DNA of 64,000 nt from SAR202 cluster bacterium bin127 (GCA_002239045.1 MPNN01000006.1:124001-188000); one strand, 5' to 3'; positions 34,701-44,603 are shown, counted from the first letter of the stretch. Numbers and translations are program-made. The notes: a model not told the origin generated them from the letters alone.

Positions 34701-36797
34701 CTAGGATTCCATTGCCGTGGTCGGCGCATCAGTCGGCACAGTGACTCCCATACGACGGCGGCGAGCGACGCGTTCGAGAGTCGGATGAGGCCAAAGAGCG
34801 ACAAGTGTCCCCAGCAAAAATATCGGACCGGCGATCCACAACCACATCGCCAATGGGTTGATGCTTACAGCAAGCGACACACGTTCGTCTTCGAGGAAGT
34901 CCCGCGGAATTACGTAAAGGTCTTCAATTGGGCTTGTCTTGATCCCGGAACGGACGGACACCATGTTGAAATTCCGGAAAAATTCGTGGCTAGGCTCAAG
35001 TTGGCCGACAAAATTATCACCGGGGCGCCGTCCCGTAGCTACTGTGAAACCCTGCTTGCCTGCGTCCTTGGCGGCCGAAAACTCGCCACTGTATTGGGCC
35101 GGGTCGATCCTGTAGACATCAATCTGTGCCCAGCGAGCTAAGCGGTCCGGTCGGTCGTGGACCCGATTGTCGACATATTCGATGCGATAGTCATCCAACA
35201 CCAGGCTCTCACCCGGCGCGATCGCAGCATCGTATCGTTGGTCGAAGAATTGGGTGCCGATTACCCCGATAGCCAGCGACAACACAGCGACGTGAACGAT
35301 ATAGCCTCCGTGTCGCGGTCGATTGCCGTTGACCAGACGCCACCAAGCGGACCAGGGCGTTTCACCCAAATTCGAGACGCGGGCGCGGGCTCCCATCCAC
35401 CACTCTTCGAACACCGCAACCCCAGCAAACGTGACCGCCGCAAATCCTAGGACCGCCCAAAACTCCCAAACTCCGAACGCGACAAGGACTATGACAGTCA
35501 GCGACGCGGCTATAAGAGGCGCCATCAACCACCTGTTGAGCGACCTTGTCGACGTTCTGCGCCAAGGTAACAATGGCCCGATCCCCATGACGATGACCGT
35601 GAGCAGGAGTACTGGTCCATTCACTCGATTGAAATAAGGCGCGGATATGCTGACATCGACGTCGCGGGCTAAGTTAGAAAAGACCGGATAGATGACACCC
35701 CAAAGCGTTATCGACATCACCACGAGCAGCAGGAAGTTGTTGACTAGGAAGGACGATTCTCGCGACATGAAAGACTCGATGGCGCGTTCGCTCTTCAACC
35801 GCGGGTATCGCCAGATGAAGATTGCGAATGCGAACAGCAGACTGATCGCCATGAACGACAAGAACAGCAGTCCCAAAGTCGATTCCGCGAAGGAGTGGAC
35901 GGACACGACACTTCCGCCTCGGTTGATCGACATCCCTAATTGAGCGAGGATGAACGCAACGTCGATCAATACGATGTTCCACATTCGGAACATTCCCCTC
36001 CGTCGTTGCACCATGATCGAATGAATGAAGGCGGTGAGAACCAGCCATGGCATCAGAGCAACGTTCTCAATCGGGTCCCAACTCCAGTACCCGCCCCAAC
36101 CTAGGATCGTGTACGCCCACCACGCACCGAGGAGGATGCCAACGCCGAGGATGCCCCACATAATGATGGCGAAAACCCTAGCAATGTCTACCCAATCATC
36201 GCCATACTCGCCGGAGATAAGCGCTCCAGATGCGAATGCGAATGGGATTGTAATACCAACCAATCCAGCCATGATTAACGGGGGATGGCTGTAGAAACCG
36301 GGATGCAACAAAAGCGGATTGACGCCGCGACCATCGGGTGGCACAATCTCCAAGGTCTCAAACGGATTTGCGTACGTCGCCATCGTACCGAAAAGGAAAG
36401 CCAGCACGACAGCGAGAATCGCGACGGTGTAGGGCATTGCACCGGCGAATCGTCGCGGCGCCAATCGGACACTGATCGCAGACATCAATGCCAGTGCCAA
36501 TGTGATGTAGAGCAGTGAACCCTCATTTGCCGCGTAGAAAGCGACCAGAGTGTAACCCCTGCCCATGACGATGTTTGAGTTGTTGGCAACGTACTTGATG
36601 CTGAAGTCGTTGGTCAAGAACGCGATCAACAGGGCCGCAGACGCGACGAGCGCGACTAGGAAAGCCATATAGACTGCACGGCGTCCGCTGACCACGAGTT
36701 CTGGGACCGCACCTTTCGCGCCGACCAATGACGTAATCGCTGCATACGCCGAAACGGCGACACCGAGCCAGATTGCAGTAGTACCGATCTGATCCAC
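34701..36797 (-). CDS. ccmF: Cytochrome c haem lyase subunit CcmF
   Basis: Multi-pass membrane protein that, with CcmH, transfers haem to the CXXCH cysteines of apocytochromes on the outer face of the membrane. The tryptophan-rich haem-handling motif WGGYWSWDPIENVALMPWL is at about 234-252. The region before it (NEGSLLYITLALALMSAI) and the late periplasmic domain (about 520-640) match CcmF. At least 14 hydrophobic segments are visible in 698 residues. Start is GTG at 36797, sharing one base with the ccmH stop (TAGTG). Haem delivery by CcmE is expected but ccmABCDE are not in this window. Confidence 0.93.
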   Translation of the reverse strand: MDQIGTTAIWLGVAVSAYAAITSLVGAKGAVPELVVSGRRAVYMAFLVALVASAALLIAFLTNDFSIKYVANNSNIVMGRGYTLVAFYAANEGSLLYITLALALMSAISVRLAPRRFAGAMPYTVAILAVVLAFLFGTMATYANPFETLEIVPPDGRGVNPLLLHPGFYSHPPLIMAGLVGITIPFAFASGALISGEYGDDWVDIARVFAIIMWGILGVGILLGAWWAYTILGWGGYWSWDPIENVALMPWLVLTAFIHSIMVQRRRGMFRMWNIVLIDVAFILAQLGMSINRGGSVVSVHSFAESTLGLLFLSFMAISLLFAFAIFIWRYPRLKSERAIESFMSRESSFLVNNFLLLVVMSITLWGVIYPVFSNLARDVDVSISAPYFNRVNGPVLLLTVIVMGIGPLLPWRRTSTRSLNRWLMAPLIAASLTVIVLVAFGVWEFWAVLGFAAVTFAGVAVFEEWWMGARARVSNLGETPWSAWWRLVNGNRPRHGGYIVHVAVLSLAIGVIGTQFFDQRYDAAIAPGESLVLDDYRIEYVDNRVHDRPDRLARWAQIDVYRIDPAQYSGEFSAAKDAGKQGFTVATGRRPGDNFVGQLEPSHEFFRNFNMVSVRSGIKTSPIEDLYVIPRDFLEDERVSLAVSINPLAMWLWIAGPIFLLGTLVALWPHPTLERVARRRRMGVTVPTDAPTTAMES

Positions 36798-37429
36798 TAT
36801 GTCCGATCCCCGTTATCCGCGTCGGTTACCACTCGCGGACGCGCGTCACCGACCGCCGCTGCAATCTCACGATCGGCGCGTTCGAGATATTCGTCCATCA
36901 CTTCGTCGGGGCGCACTGGTTCGGGCGCCGTTTCCGTTGACTCCTCGACCTCGTCGCGGCTGCCGTCTTCACGCCTTTTCCGTCGCATATTCAGAAATGC
37001 ATTCCCGACCAACAGGGCACCGCCCACGAATATGATCACGGGCATCACCCAGGCGATGATGTTGAAACCTCCGGCATCGGGTGAAGCTAGTACGACCTCG
37101 CCGTAGCGCGCCACGAAATAGTCGCGGATTTCAGCATTGCTCTCACCCTCTTCGATCTTGCGTTCGATTACCGCTTGCATGTCCAACGAAAGCTGCGCTT
37201 GCGATTGATCCAGCGTTTGACCGTCACAGACTGGGCACATGAGTTGCTGAGAAAGTTGATAGACGCGCTGGTCAGTCGTCAGATCGTCTTCATTGACACA
37301 GCCGGTCGCAAGCCACAGCAATGGAACGGAGATCGCCACGAAGCCAATCGATACGAGCGTTCGCCAAATTAACGGCGTTCGCGGGATGGATGGCGTCAAC
37401 ATGTTGAGGGCGTCGTCGGAGGCTGACAA
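36797..37429 (-). CDS. ccmH: Cytochrome c maturation protein CcmH
   Basis: Thiol-disulfide component of the haem lyase complex. The active motif is LMCPVCDGQTLDQSQA (Cys65, Cys68), the LRCxxCQ equivalent, followed by DMQAVIERKIEEGESNAEIRDYFVARYGE, the diagnostic helix. A lipoprotein-like signal ends at LATGC (Cys44). A second membrane helix (IIAWVMPVIIFVGGALLVGNAFL) precedes a basic, then acidic, tail. At 210 residues it is longer than the minimal form because of this tail. An internal ATG at codon 10 is an alternative start. It is directly coupled to ccmF. Confidence 0.92.
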   Translation of the reverse strand: MSASDDALNMLTPSIPRTPLIWRTLVSIGFVAISVPLLWLATGCVNEDDLTTDQRVYQLSQQLMCPVCDGQTLDQSQAQLSLDMQAVIERKIEEGESNAEIRDYFVARYGEVVLASPDAGGFNIIAWVMPVIIFVGGALLVGNAFLNMRRKRREDGSRDEVEESTETAPEPVRPDEVMDEYLERADREIAAAVGDARPRVVTDADNGDRT

Positions 37430-37490
37430 CCCCTTGCGTCGCCAACAACCCTTCGGTCGAAACCTTGAGACCTAGGTTGGCGATTAGTGT

Positions 37491-38075
37491 TCAGCGACCG
37501 ACGCCGGTGTTTTGGTCGTAGATATAGGTCGCGATTTCGCGGATATCTTCTTCAGGAAGCAAATGGCGGAACCTAGGCATAACGATAACGCCGTTGGTGA
37601 TCAAGTTGATCATCGCTTCCTGATCATACGTAGCGCGTTTTTCGATCAGATCTGCGGGTCCCACGTATGGCGAATCGTTAGTCTGAGCCCAGTAGCTATC
37701 GTTCGATACTATGTGTTGCGCCGCGGGACCGTCGCCGGTGCCGGACATGCCATGACAAGTTGCGCAATTAATCCGGTAGAGTTCTCGGGCACGCGCCGCG
37801 TCGTATGGACGTTCACGGTACTCCGGCACGTCCAGGATCTCTTCGGTCCCGATCTGTACGAACGGCACTGCGTCTGCGGCCGGCGCCAAACGTGGTGGTT
37901 CCTGCATCCGATTCGCCTGCGAGAAGTGCATCTCGGAGAAAACTTCAATCGGATACGTGTTCGATTCCTGCACCGCACACGATGCAGCGCTGAACGCGAC
38001 TATCACAACCGCCAATAGCGATATGGCGATACGGCGAGTAGACATTGAGATGATTGGATCGATCAAGGGTTTCAC
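37491..38075 (-). CDS. Alternative complex III monohaem cytochrome c subunit (ActE-like)
   Basis: Lipoprotein cytochrome c on the periplasmic side. The N-terminal signal ends in a lipobox (SAASC, Cys33). A single CATCH haem site (104-108) lies in YRINCATCHGMSGTGDGP, and a late Met in VIVMPRFRHLL is the likely distal ligand. The region MHFSQANRMQEPPRLAP before the haem domain is the conserved ActE leader. In alternative complex III this subunit receives electrons from the pentahaem subunit on the way to a terminal oxidase. It is the last gene of the operon and overlaps actD by 4 bp. Length is 194 residues. Confidence 0.85.
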   Translation of the reverse strand: MKPLIDPIISMSTRRIAISLLAVVIVAFSAASCAVQESNTYPIEVFSEMHFSQANRMQEPPRLAPAADAVPFVQIGTEEILDVPEYRERPYDAARARELYRINCATCHGMSGTGDGPAAQHIVSNDSYWAQTNDSPYVGPADLIEKRATYDQEAMINLITNGVIVMPRFRHLLPEEDIREIATYIYDQNTGVGR

Positions 38076-38575
38076 GCCTGTTTGATCTCCATCGCGCCGG
38101 CGGCGTTTAAAGCGTCGATCGCGGTGTCAGACTTGTCATCATCGGTAGTGATTACAACCCCGATCAATCCTTCCGTGATGCGATTGTCGTAAACGCCGGG
38201 ATTCACGTTAGGCAAGCGAGATTCAATGACGATACCCACGACGGTCGAGATAACCGCCGACAACATCGACATCTCGTAGAGGATGACCAACATGGCGAAC
38301 AATGAAAGGATTGGCTTGCCACCGGTGACTAGCGGGTAAGCGATCTGCGTCGCCGCCGTGAGGAATATCGCCAACGTGAAGCCGATGATTGCGCCGAATG
38401 CGGGGAAGCGGAACAGTCGGTGCTGCGGAACGTGTTCGCCGAACGCACCTTCTGGGTATGGGGTTCCGGTCAGAACGTCGAAAGTTCCGAGTGGGAATCC
38501 AGCTCCCTTCAGTGCATCCATCGCGTCTGCAGCTTGATTCGGATCGCTGTATAGACCAAGTACGCTCTTGCTCAT
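38072..38575 (-). CDS. Alternative complex III subunit ActD (DUF3341)
   Basis: A 167-residue membrane subunit. The N-terminal soluble part LGLYSDPNQAADAMDALKGAGF is the DUF3341 signature, followed by two membrane helices (FGAIIGFTLAIFLTAA and LFAMLVILYEMSMLSAVISTVVGI) and a short tail (VITTDDDKSDTAIDALNAAGA). ActD has no cofactor and packs beside the NrfD-type subunits in known structures. It lies 25 bp after actC and overlaps the cytochrome gene by 4 bp. Confidence 0.88.
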   Translation of the reverse strand: MSKSVLGLYSDPNQAADAMDALKGAGFPLGTFDVLTGTPYPEGAFGEHVPQHRLFRFPAFGAIIGFTLAIFLTAATQIAYPLVTGGKPILSLFAMLVILYEMSMLSAVISTVVGIVIESRLPNVNPGVYDNRITEGLIGVVITTDDDKSDTAIDALNAAGAMEIKQA

Positions 38576-38600
38576 TTCGATGGCTTCCTCAATCCTCTGT

Positions 38601-39980
38601 TTAATCTGCCTCGCGGACTATCGCAGGCACTTTGACGCGGCCGATCTTGATCGAGTCGCTAAACGTTTCGCTTTCTTTCTGTTCAAACAGTGGAACCAGC
38701 GGGAAGAAACGCGAGAACAACAGCATCAGGAAGGTCACCCATGCCAACGACCAGAACAGTATGAACCATTCCAATCCGCTCGGGCGATATGACTCCCAGG
38801 TGTAAACGAACGGGGTCCTGCGTGCCAGACCGGGAACAATGATCAGGAATCTCTCCAGCCACATCCCAATGTTGACAAACAACGATGACCAGAACATGAG
38901 CGCGATGTTGTTACGCACACTCTTCTGCAACCACATCCCGACCGGAATTATGTATCCGGTAATCACGAAAGTGATGAATAGGATGTTCCAGGGCCACTGG
39001 AAGATCTGCAGTTCGCGCAGTGCTAATTCGGGGGCGTCAAGTCCGTAGACTGCGAATATGAGTTCCAAGAACGTAAACGCGAGCCACCCTGTGGCAACCA
39101 CGATCAGCAATCTGGCCAAAGCGTCGAAATGCTCTGGACGGATGAAGTCTTCCCACTTCCACAACCAGCGCATTAGTGCCATCATCGTCACCACCGCCGA
39201 CACACCGGAGTGGACCGCGCCGATAACGAAATAGGGCGCGAAGATCGTCGAGTGCCAACCCTCAACGGCCGGCGTGACCGCAAAGTCCCACGACACGATC
39301 GAATGGACCGAAACGAAGATGGGCAGCATCAACGCGGATAGCAAGATACCGCCTACAGTCTGCAACTTCCACTGCCGCGGGTTACCTCGCCATCCTAGAG
39401 AAAGGATCGTGTAAAGCGCATTTTGCCAACCTGTCGTGCGGTCCCGCAAGTTGCCGAGGTCGGGGAGAAGCGCGATGTAAAGGAAAAGCGTCGAACCGGT
39501 GAGGTATGTGCTGATGGCGACCGGGTCCCAAATTAACGGCGAACGAACGTTGGGCATGATGCCGCGCGCAAAGTCGTAAGGCAGGATGTAGTAGATGATC
39601 CGCCAAGGCCTTCCCGCGTGCATCAACGGGAACATCAATGCGGTTAGCAGAGAGAACACGGTCAGCAGTTCTGCGGCCCTAGTGACTGGTCGGCGCCACT
39701 CCGCCTGTGACAAGCGAAGGATGGCCGAAATCATGATTCCTGCGTGACTAATACCGACCCAGAACACAAACGTCGTGATGAAGAGACCCCAGTAGACCGG
39801 GCGCGAAAGGCCCGTCACGCCGAGACCCTTGTTGACCATGATTCCGATCATGAAGAACCCGATGGCAACGATTATCCCGAGGGTTATCACCGTCGGCGCC
39901 CACCACTTCGGCGTGTCTAGCTGACCGTTCAGCAAGACACGGTTGGTGTGGATCTGGTCGATTGTTCTTCGTTGTTGCAT
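38601..39980 (-). CDS. Alternative complex III quinol-site membrane subunit (ActC-like, NrfD family)
   Basis: Integral membrane protein of the NrfD/PsrC family with about 10 hydrophobic segments in 459 residues. The stretch VFWVGISHAGIMISAILRLSQAEWRRPVTRAAELLTVFS (in pieces) and RSPLIWDPVAISTYL are close to ActC from characterised complexes. In these, this subunit binds menaquinol next to the iron-sulfur subunit. The soluble tail is short (SDSIKIGRVKVPAIVREAD). It is downstream of a second NrfD-type gene, so the complex would have two such subunits, as usual (ActC and ActF), but in an unusual order. Confidence 0.85.
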   Translation of the reverse strand: MQQRRTIDQIHTNRVLLNGQLDTPKWWAPTVITLGIIVAIGFFMIGIMVNKGLGVTGLSRPVYWGLFITTFVFWVGISHAGIMISAILRLSQAEWRRPVTRAAELLTVFSLLTALMFPLMHAGRPWRIIYYILPYDFARGIMPNVRSPLIWDPVAISTYLTGSTLFLYIALLPDLGNLRDRTTGWQNALYTILSLGWRGNPRQWKLQTVGGILLSALMLPIFVSVHSIVSWDFAVTPAVEGWHSTIFAPYFVIGAVHSGVSAVVTMMALMRWLWKWEDFIRPEHFDALARLLIVVATGWLAFTFLELIFAVYGLDAPELALRELQIFQWPWNILFITFVITGYIIPVGMWLQKSVRNNIALMFWSSLFVNIGMWLERFLIIVPGLARRTPFVYTWESYRPSGLEWFILFWSLAWVTFLMLLFSRFFPLVPLFEQKESETFSDSIKIGRVKVPAIVREAD

Positions 39981-40011
39981 AGTGGCTTAGTGCGTTTGCA
40001 GCCGGCAAATC

Positions 40012-41448
40012 TTAGTCGGGCTTACCGATGAGGGAAACCTTCGTCTTCATGTAATTGACTGGTCGATAGAGCAGATTGAATTGCTGAACATCCCAGATGC
40101 TCAGGATTGGCAGAACTCGCGTGGCGGCGAGAACGACAAATACGCAACCGGCGAGGGCACCGACCATGATGAAGAGGTCCATCACATCAGGGAACACAGC
40201 CGACGGATATTCGGTGAGGAATCGCTCGTGGATTCGATCCTCAGGCACGGCCCACGCGGCGACATACAGTCGTACACGATCTAGGAATACGCCGAACAGG
40301 ATCAATCCCGCCCCGATCGCCGTTCCGTTGTAGCTTCGGCGGACGCGGTTCCAAATCAGCCACCACCAAGGTGTGAACCAGATAAACAACACGCCCAAGA
40401 TGAACACCCAGAAATACGGACCCAAGATCAGGTAGTCGATCCACATTTTGTCTGAGCCGCTTCGACCGTACCAGTAGACGATGAAGGCCGAGATGAAGAA
40501 GTAACCCCAAAGCAGCGTGAATGCGAACATCAATCGACCGATCGACCAGAACTGATCGAGATGCAAGTACTTGTCCATTCCCATGTATCGCCGAGCGGCC
40601 CATAGGCCAAGAACGGTGACCGCCAGCCCAGCCTGAATCGAGGAGATCGCGTGGTACATCGGGAAGATCGCGTCGCGCCATCCCGGAACCAAGCTCATCG
40701 CAAAGTCGGTGCTGATGATGAAGTGGACAAACACGAAGGTGAAGAAATAGAGCGTTCCCATCATACCGATGCGGAGCCGCAAAGTGCGCCACTGTATCGT
40801 CGTACCTATCCAACCGCGCGCCATCCAGCTGCCGAACCGCTGTTTCCATCCCGTTGAGTGGTCTCGCATCGCCGCGAAGTCGGGGAGTGCGTAGGCGTAG
40901 ATCAGGCCAAGCGCCGCGGTGATCAACGTGATCATGGAGACTAACGCCCACATATGCGGGGATACATCCGGGCCTTCGAACCAGATTGAACGTCGGCGTG
41001 CACCGTCTACGACGAGCATGGGGAGGTTCAGGATCAGCGGAATCATCCAGATGGTGCAGACGATAGAAGCGAGTGAGCACAGCGCCGCGAAACGAGCGAC
41101 CGGGCGTACCCAGTTCGCTTTCGCTAGGGTAGGCGCAATCGCTACCAGTGGTGCGCCGCCAAAAACGCTGAATAGGAAGGCGACCATCGCCGCCGTGTAG
41201 CCCCATTCGGATTGGTCGCCCCACTCGATCAACAATTTTGCGAAGCCGACGCCGATACCGACGAGCGTCACGATCCCTAGAATCCACATCCAGTTACGAA
41301 CACCAGTGGAGTTCGAATCGGTCGACGCGACCAGTTCCGACGTGATCACGTCGGGTTCAACACGCGCTGGAAGCTCGTGGTGAGCCTCTTCGTGCGTCCC
41401 CGAATGAGCGTCGGTTTGCGCGCCTGAATGTATCGCTTCGCTAGCCAT
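40012..41448 (-). CDS. Second NrfD-family membrane subunit of alternative complex III (ActF/ActC type)
   Basis: A 478-residue multi-pass protein of the same NrfD/PsrC family as the next gene, with about 10 hydrophobic segments. An acidic and His-rich soluble N-terminus (SGAQTDAHSGTHEEAHHELP) comes first. Recognisable parts are RPVARFAALCSLASIVCTIWMIPLIL, FVFVHFIISTDFAMSLVPGWRD and WWWLIWNRVRRSYN. It starts 8 bp inside the upstream ferredoxin gene, so it is coupled to it. In canonical operons ActC follows ActB and ActF comes last. Here both NrfD genes sit together, so which one is ActF is inference from similarity. Confidence 0.75.
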   Translation of the reverse strand: MASEAIHSGAQTDAHSGTHEEAHHELPARVEPDVITSELVASTDSNSTGVRNWMWILGIVTLVGIGVGFAKLLIEWGDQSEWGYTAAMVAFLFSVFGGAPLVAIAPTLAKANWVRPVARFAALCSLASIVCTIWMIPLILNLPMLVVDGARRRSIWFEGPDVSPHMWALVSMITLITAALGLIYAYALPDFAAMRDHSTGWKQRFGSWMARGWIGTTIQWRTLRLRIGMMGTLYFFTFVFVHFIISTDFAMSLVPGWRDAIFPMYHAISSIQAGLAVTVLGLWAARRYMGMDKYLHLDQFWSIGRLMFAFTLLWGYFFISAFIVYWYGRSGSDKMWIDYLILGPYFWVFILGVLFIWFTPWWWLIWNRVRRSYNGTAIGAGLILFGVFLDRVRLYVAAWAVPEDRIHERFLTEYPSAVFPDVMDLFIMVGALAGCVFVVLAATRVLPILSIWDVQQFNLLYRPVNYMKTKVSLIGKPD

Positions 41449-42178
41449 GCGATTCGCCTGCTGATTTGTCTGTGTCTATCTTGGCCAGATAAACGACGTT
41501 GGGATCGGTTTCGAGATGGGGGAGGAGCGTGTAATGACGATCATCCTTCTTCATCTTCGATACTTTGCTGTCTTCGTCCATGAAGTTTCCGAACACTAAT
41601 GCGTCGGTCGGACAGGCCTGCGTGCAGGCTGTCTGAATTTCGCCATCGACGACATCACGATTTTCTCGCTCCGCATTCCGCACCCCGCGCCGAATGCGTT
41701 GAATGCAGAATGAGCACTTCTCCATGATTCCACGGCTGCGAACAGTGACGTCCGGGTTCAGGTGGTTGCGGAAAGCTTCTGGCCACACCGGTTCCCAGTA
41801 ATTGAAGAAACGCACGATGTACGGGCAACCGTTAGCGCAGTACCGCGTACCGACGCAGCGGTTGTAGACCTGAACATTCAGCCCTTCGTTGTTGTGGTAG
41901 GTCGCAAACACCGGGCACACCGGCTCGCACGGCGCGTTCTCGCAGTGCTGACACATGATCGGGATGAACCGAGCCTTGATGTCGGGGAACTCGCCTTCCC
42001 AATATCGTTCGACACGTATCCAAGACATCACACGTGCTCGTTCGAACCGATCTTGTAGGTTCAACGGCACGTTGTTCTCGGCTTGGCAAGCCAACACGCA
42101 TGCTTGGCAACCGGTGCATTTGTCGACGTCGACAACCATGCCCCAGCTGTATTTTCTTTTTTCCCGTTGCAGTGTCAT
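41441..42178 (-). CDS. Alternative complex III iron-sulfur subunit (ActB2-like ferredoxin)
   Basis: DMSO-reductase-type four-cluster ferredoxin of 245 residues. Cysteine groups: Cys21, 24, 27, 31 (CTGCQACVLAC); Cys76, 79, 84, 88 (CQHCENAPCEPVC); NRCVGTRYCANGCPYIVRFFN; and CSFCIQRIRRG with TACTQACPTDALVFG. Together they can hold the chain of clusters found in ActB. In most described complexes this ferredoxin is fused to the molybdopterin-like half. Here it is a separate gene, 46 bp downstream of that half, and overlaps the next NrfD gene by 8 bp. Confidence 0.88.
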   Translation of the reverse strand: MTLQREKRKYSWGMVVDVDKCTGCQACVLACQAENNVPLNLQDRFERARVMSWIRVERYWEGEFPDIKARFIPIMCQHCENAPCEPVCPVFATYHNNEGLNVQVYNRCVGTRYCANGCPYIVRFFNYWEPVWPEAFRNHLNPDVTVRSRGIMEKCSFCIQRIRRGVRNAERENRDVVDGEIQTACTQACPTDALVFGNFMDEDSKVSKMKKDDRHYTLLPHLETDPNVVYLAKIDTDKSAGESHG

Positions 42179-42224
42179 GTAGTTAACCCACGTTCACAGT
42201 CTCCGCTTCTGCAGATTCCGTTGA

Positions 42225-44573
42225 TCAGTGGCCTCCTCCTGACCCTTCTTCAGTTGCTTCGGACTTGTCAGGAAGCAGGAAGTTCTGTTGGTATTTGTGG
42301 TGGTTTGCAACCTCCGCGTCGTGAGCGCTTTCGCCCGGTGCGACTACGAGTACCGGGACACCCGGTTCCACTGGGAACGCGGTGACCTCGCCCTCGAACT
42401 TCGGTAGTTCGCGTTTGCGGCCGGAACGTTCCACTCGAACTCGGGTGGCCGCCCAAGCGAGCGAACCGCTTGCCGCTTCAACACGCGGCGCCAGTATCTT
42501 GAAAACATTAGCGCCCAACCCTTCATCGTATCTACCGCCATACTCGTGTCCAAGTCCGATGGGGACGCCGATGACTCCCGGTCTTCCGCCCGGAGTCGGG
42601 TAGGCCAGTGCCTCAATCTCGCCATGCTCGGATTTGATGAACAGAACGTCACCCTCGCGGATGCCGAGATGTTCAGCCTCTTGGGCGTTAATCTCGGCCC
42701 AGGTGGTCCAAGCTGCACTGCTCATAGGGTCTGGGTTTTGGACGGCAAACGGCGTCGCCGACAGCCGACCCTCGTACAGACTGTTGGACAGGAACGGGAC
42801 GAGATGGAAATCGTTGCCAGCGCCCAATCCGTCAGTGCTCGAGTAGTTGACGGTGCTGTCCAGATCGAAAACATTTGGCGGCGCGTGGTCAGACGGCGTT
42901 TCGGCGGTAGCTTGCGTGTCCCACCAGCCTCCGCGCTGCAACACGCCTTGCTTGAACAATCGCTTATCGGGAGCCGATACCGAACCGCGGTTTAGGTCGT
43001 AAAGCTGGTCGATTGAGATGTTAACGAGTTCTTCCATATCGTCAGCGCCCAGTCCGCCATCCGCCAGGCGTAGCAGTTCGTCGCCAAATCCGCGCGCGTC
43101 CGAGATCAATCCGCCTCCGCCGAACAGTTCCGTATCTCCAATGACCGGTTGTTGAATAGTAACGACTTCATATCCGGGCGCCGGATCGGGGATTGTCGTT
43201 CCCCAAGTTTCCAGGAATGTCTTCTCGGGCAGTATCAAGTCGCAATTCGCGAGCGTGTCGTTCATGACGCTGCCAAAGCCAATCACCGTCGGAACGCCAA
43301 CCAAAGCGCCGACGACATCGACAGAGTTCGGCATCCCGTGCACGATATCCGCACCGCGGATGATAACCGTCTGCACGTTGCCGCCGCGCCATTGCGCAAG
43401 TTCAACTTCCCAATCCGAGAATGAGTCCCCGCTGCATCGGCCACTCAGCCCGTCCAAGGTTGGCAACGGGTTGTATTTCACTCCACCATCGGAGCCTACG
43501 GCCCCGACCAACGTGTTCAGTGCGTGAGTCGCTGCGATATTGAACTGCCCATTAGTGTGTCCACCTGCGCTTCCGCCGGCGAACGCTAAACTCGGGCGGT
43601 TTTCCGCGAAATGCCGAGCAGCTTTGCGAATCCGTTCTGCGGATACGCCAACTCGTTCTTCAACGTCTTCTGGTCGGAAGCCGACTAACGACGCCGTAGG
43701 AATCTGGTTGAAGAATCGACTGATCTCACCCGATCCTGTGAGGCGTTCGTCAACGATCACATGAGCGATGCTCATCGCCAGATGACCTTCATAGCCGGGC
43801 ATCACCGGCAACCACAGATCGGCATTCGCCGCGGTCATCGACATGCGTGATTCAGCGTGGATGAGATAGCCGCGTTCACCCTTGGATCGGAAATCGCCGT
43901 AACGCACCGAATATCCAACCGATGATTGCCATGTGCTTAACCAGTCGGCACCGACGGAGAGAATCGTTTTCGCATTCGAAATGTCGTAGTAGGGCGGATC
44001 TTCTTGGTCGTAGACGAACTTGATCGCGTCTTGCATGACGCCTTGTTCGGTCGGATCGTATTTGATGTGTCGTCCACCGTTCAACGCCGCGAAGTTGATT
44101 GCGACCCATTCAAGATGGCCGCCGAGCGGGTTCGTGACAACCGACAAGTTGTCCTTGCCCGCCTCTACCGCGCTTTGCAGCAATTGTTCCGCACGTTGCC
44201 AAGAAATTGGGTCGTATAGACCGCCCTTGCTTTGGCGTAGCATCGGTTCGCTGATGCGGTCTGGGTGGTAAGTCAGCTGGATCGCCGCGTCGTGGCGGGC
44301 GCTCTGTTTGCCCAAATTGACCGGATGGTCCGGGTTGCCCGCGATCTTCTTCGCCCGACCTTGCATCACACGCACGATGAGACCATCGCCACCTGGCATG
44401 TCGGGCCAAGTCGTCGCGTACCAAGCGTCTTCACCCCGTACCAGGTCCTCCGGCATGTCGATCGGACTCTGGACGATGAGTTCGCGTTCAGGCAAACCGC
44501 AGGCCGCGAAAATCATCGTGCCGGCCGTTGCCTTGGCGCCTAGCGCTAGGAACTCTCTTCGACTTAGTTTCAT
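42225..44573 (-). CDS. Alternative complex III molybdopterin-oxidoreductase-like subunit (ActB1-like)
   Basis: A 782-residue protein related to molybdopterin oxidoreductases. In known complexes it carries no molybdenum cofactor and is structural. The twin-arginine signal SRREFLALG (Arg5-Arg6) is followed by a Cys25 lipobox-like site (IFAACG). Then come DGLIVRVMQGRAKKIAGNPDHPVNLGK, NLSVVTNPLGG, MPGYEGHLAMSIAHV and a C-terminal molydopterin-dinucleotide-like barrel (about 640-745). A His/Lys/Glu-rich tail ends with GSGGGH. No CxxC-type [4Fe-4S] motif is present near the N-terminus, since the clusters are in the next gene. It starts 30 bp after the pentahaem gene. Confidence 0.88.
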   Translation of the reverse strand: MKLSRREFLALGAKATAGTMIFAACGLPERELIVQSPIDMPEDLVRGEDAWYATTWPDMPGGDGLIVRVMQGRAKKIAGNPDHPVNLGKQSARHDAAIQLTYHPDRISEPMLRQSKGGLYDPISWQRAEQLLQSAVEAGKDNLSVVTNPLGGHLEWVAINFAALNGGRHIKYDPTEQGVMQDAIKFVYDQEDPPYYDISNAKTILSVGADWLSTWQSSVGYSVRYGDFRSKGERGYLIHAESRMSMTAANADLWLPVMPGYEGHLAMSIAHVIVDERLTGSGEISRFFNQIPTASLVGFRPEDVEERVGVSAERIRKAARHFAENRPSLAFAGGSAGGHTNGQFNIAATHALNTLVGAVGSDGGVKYNPLPTLDGLSGRCSGDSFSDWEVELAQWRGGNVQTVIIRGADIVHGMPNSVDVVGALVGVPTVIGFGSVMNDTLANCDLILPEKTFLETWGTTIPDPAPGYEVVTIQQPVIGDTELFGGGGLISDARGFGDELLRLADGGLGADDMEELVNISIDQLYDLNRGSVSAPDKRLFKQGVLQRGGWWDTQATAETPSDHAPPNVFDLDSTVNYSSTDGLGAGNDFHLVPFLSNSLYEGRLSATPFAVQNPDPMSSAAWTTWAEINAQEAEHLGIREGDVLFIKSEHGEIEALAYPTPGGRPGVIGVPIGLGHEYGGRYDEGLGANVFKILAPRVEAASGSLAWAATRVRVERSGRKRELPKFEGEVTAFPVEPGVPVLVVAPGESAHDAEVANHHKYQQNFLLPDKSEATEEGSGGGH

Positions 44574-44603
44574 CTAGTGGTTTAGCCCGTGATCGTCTCT
44601 AAT

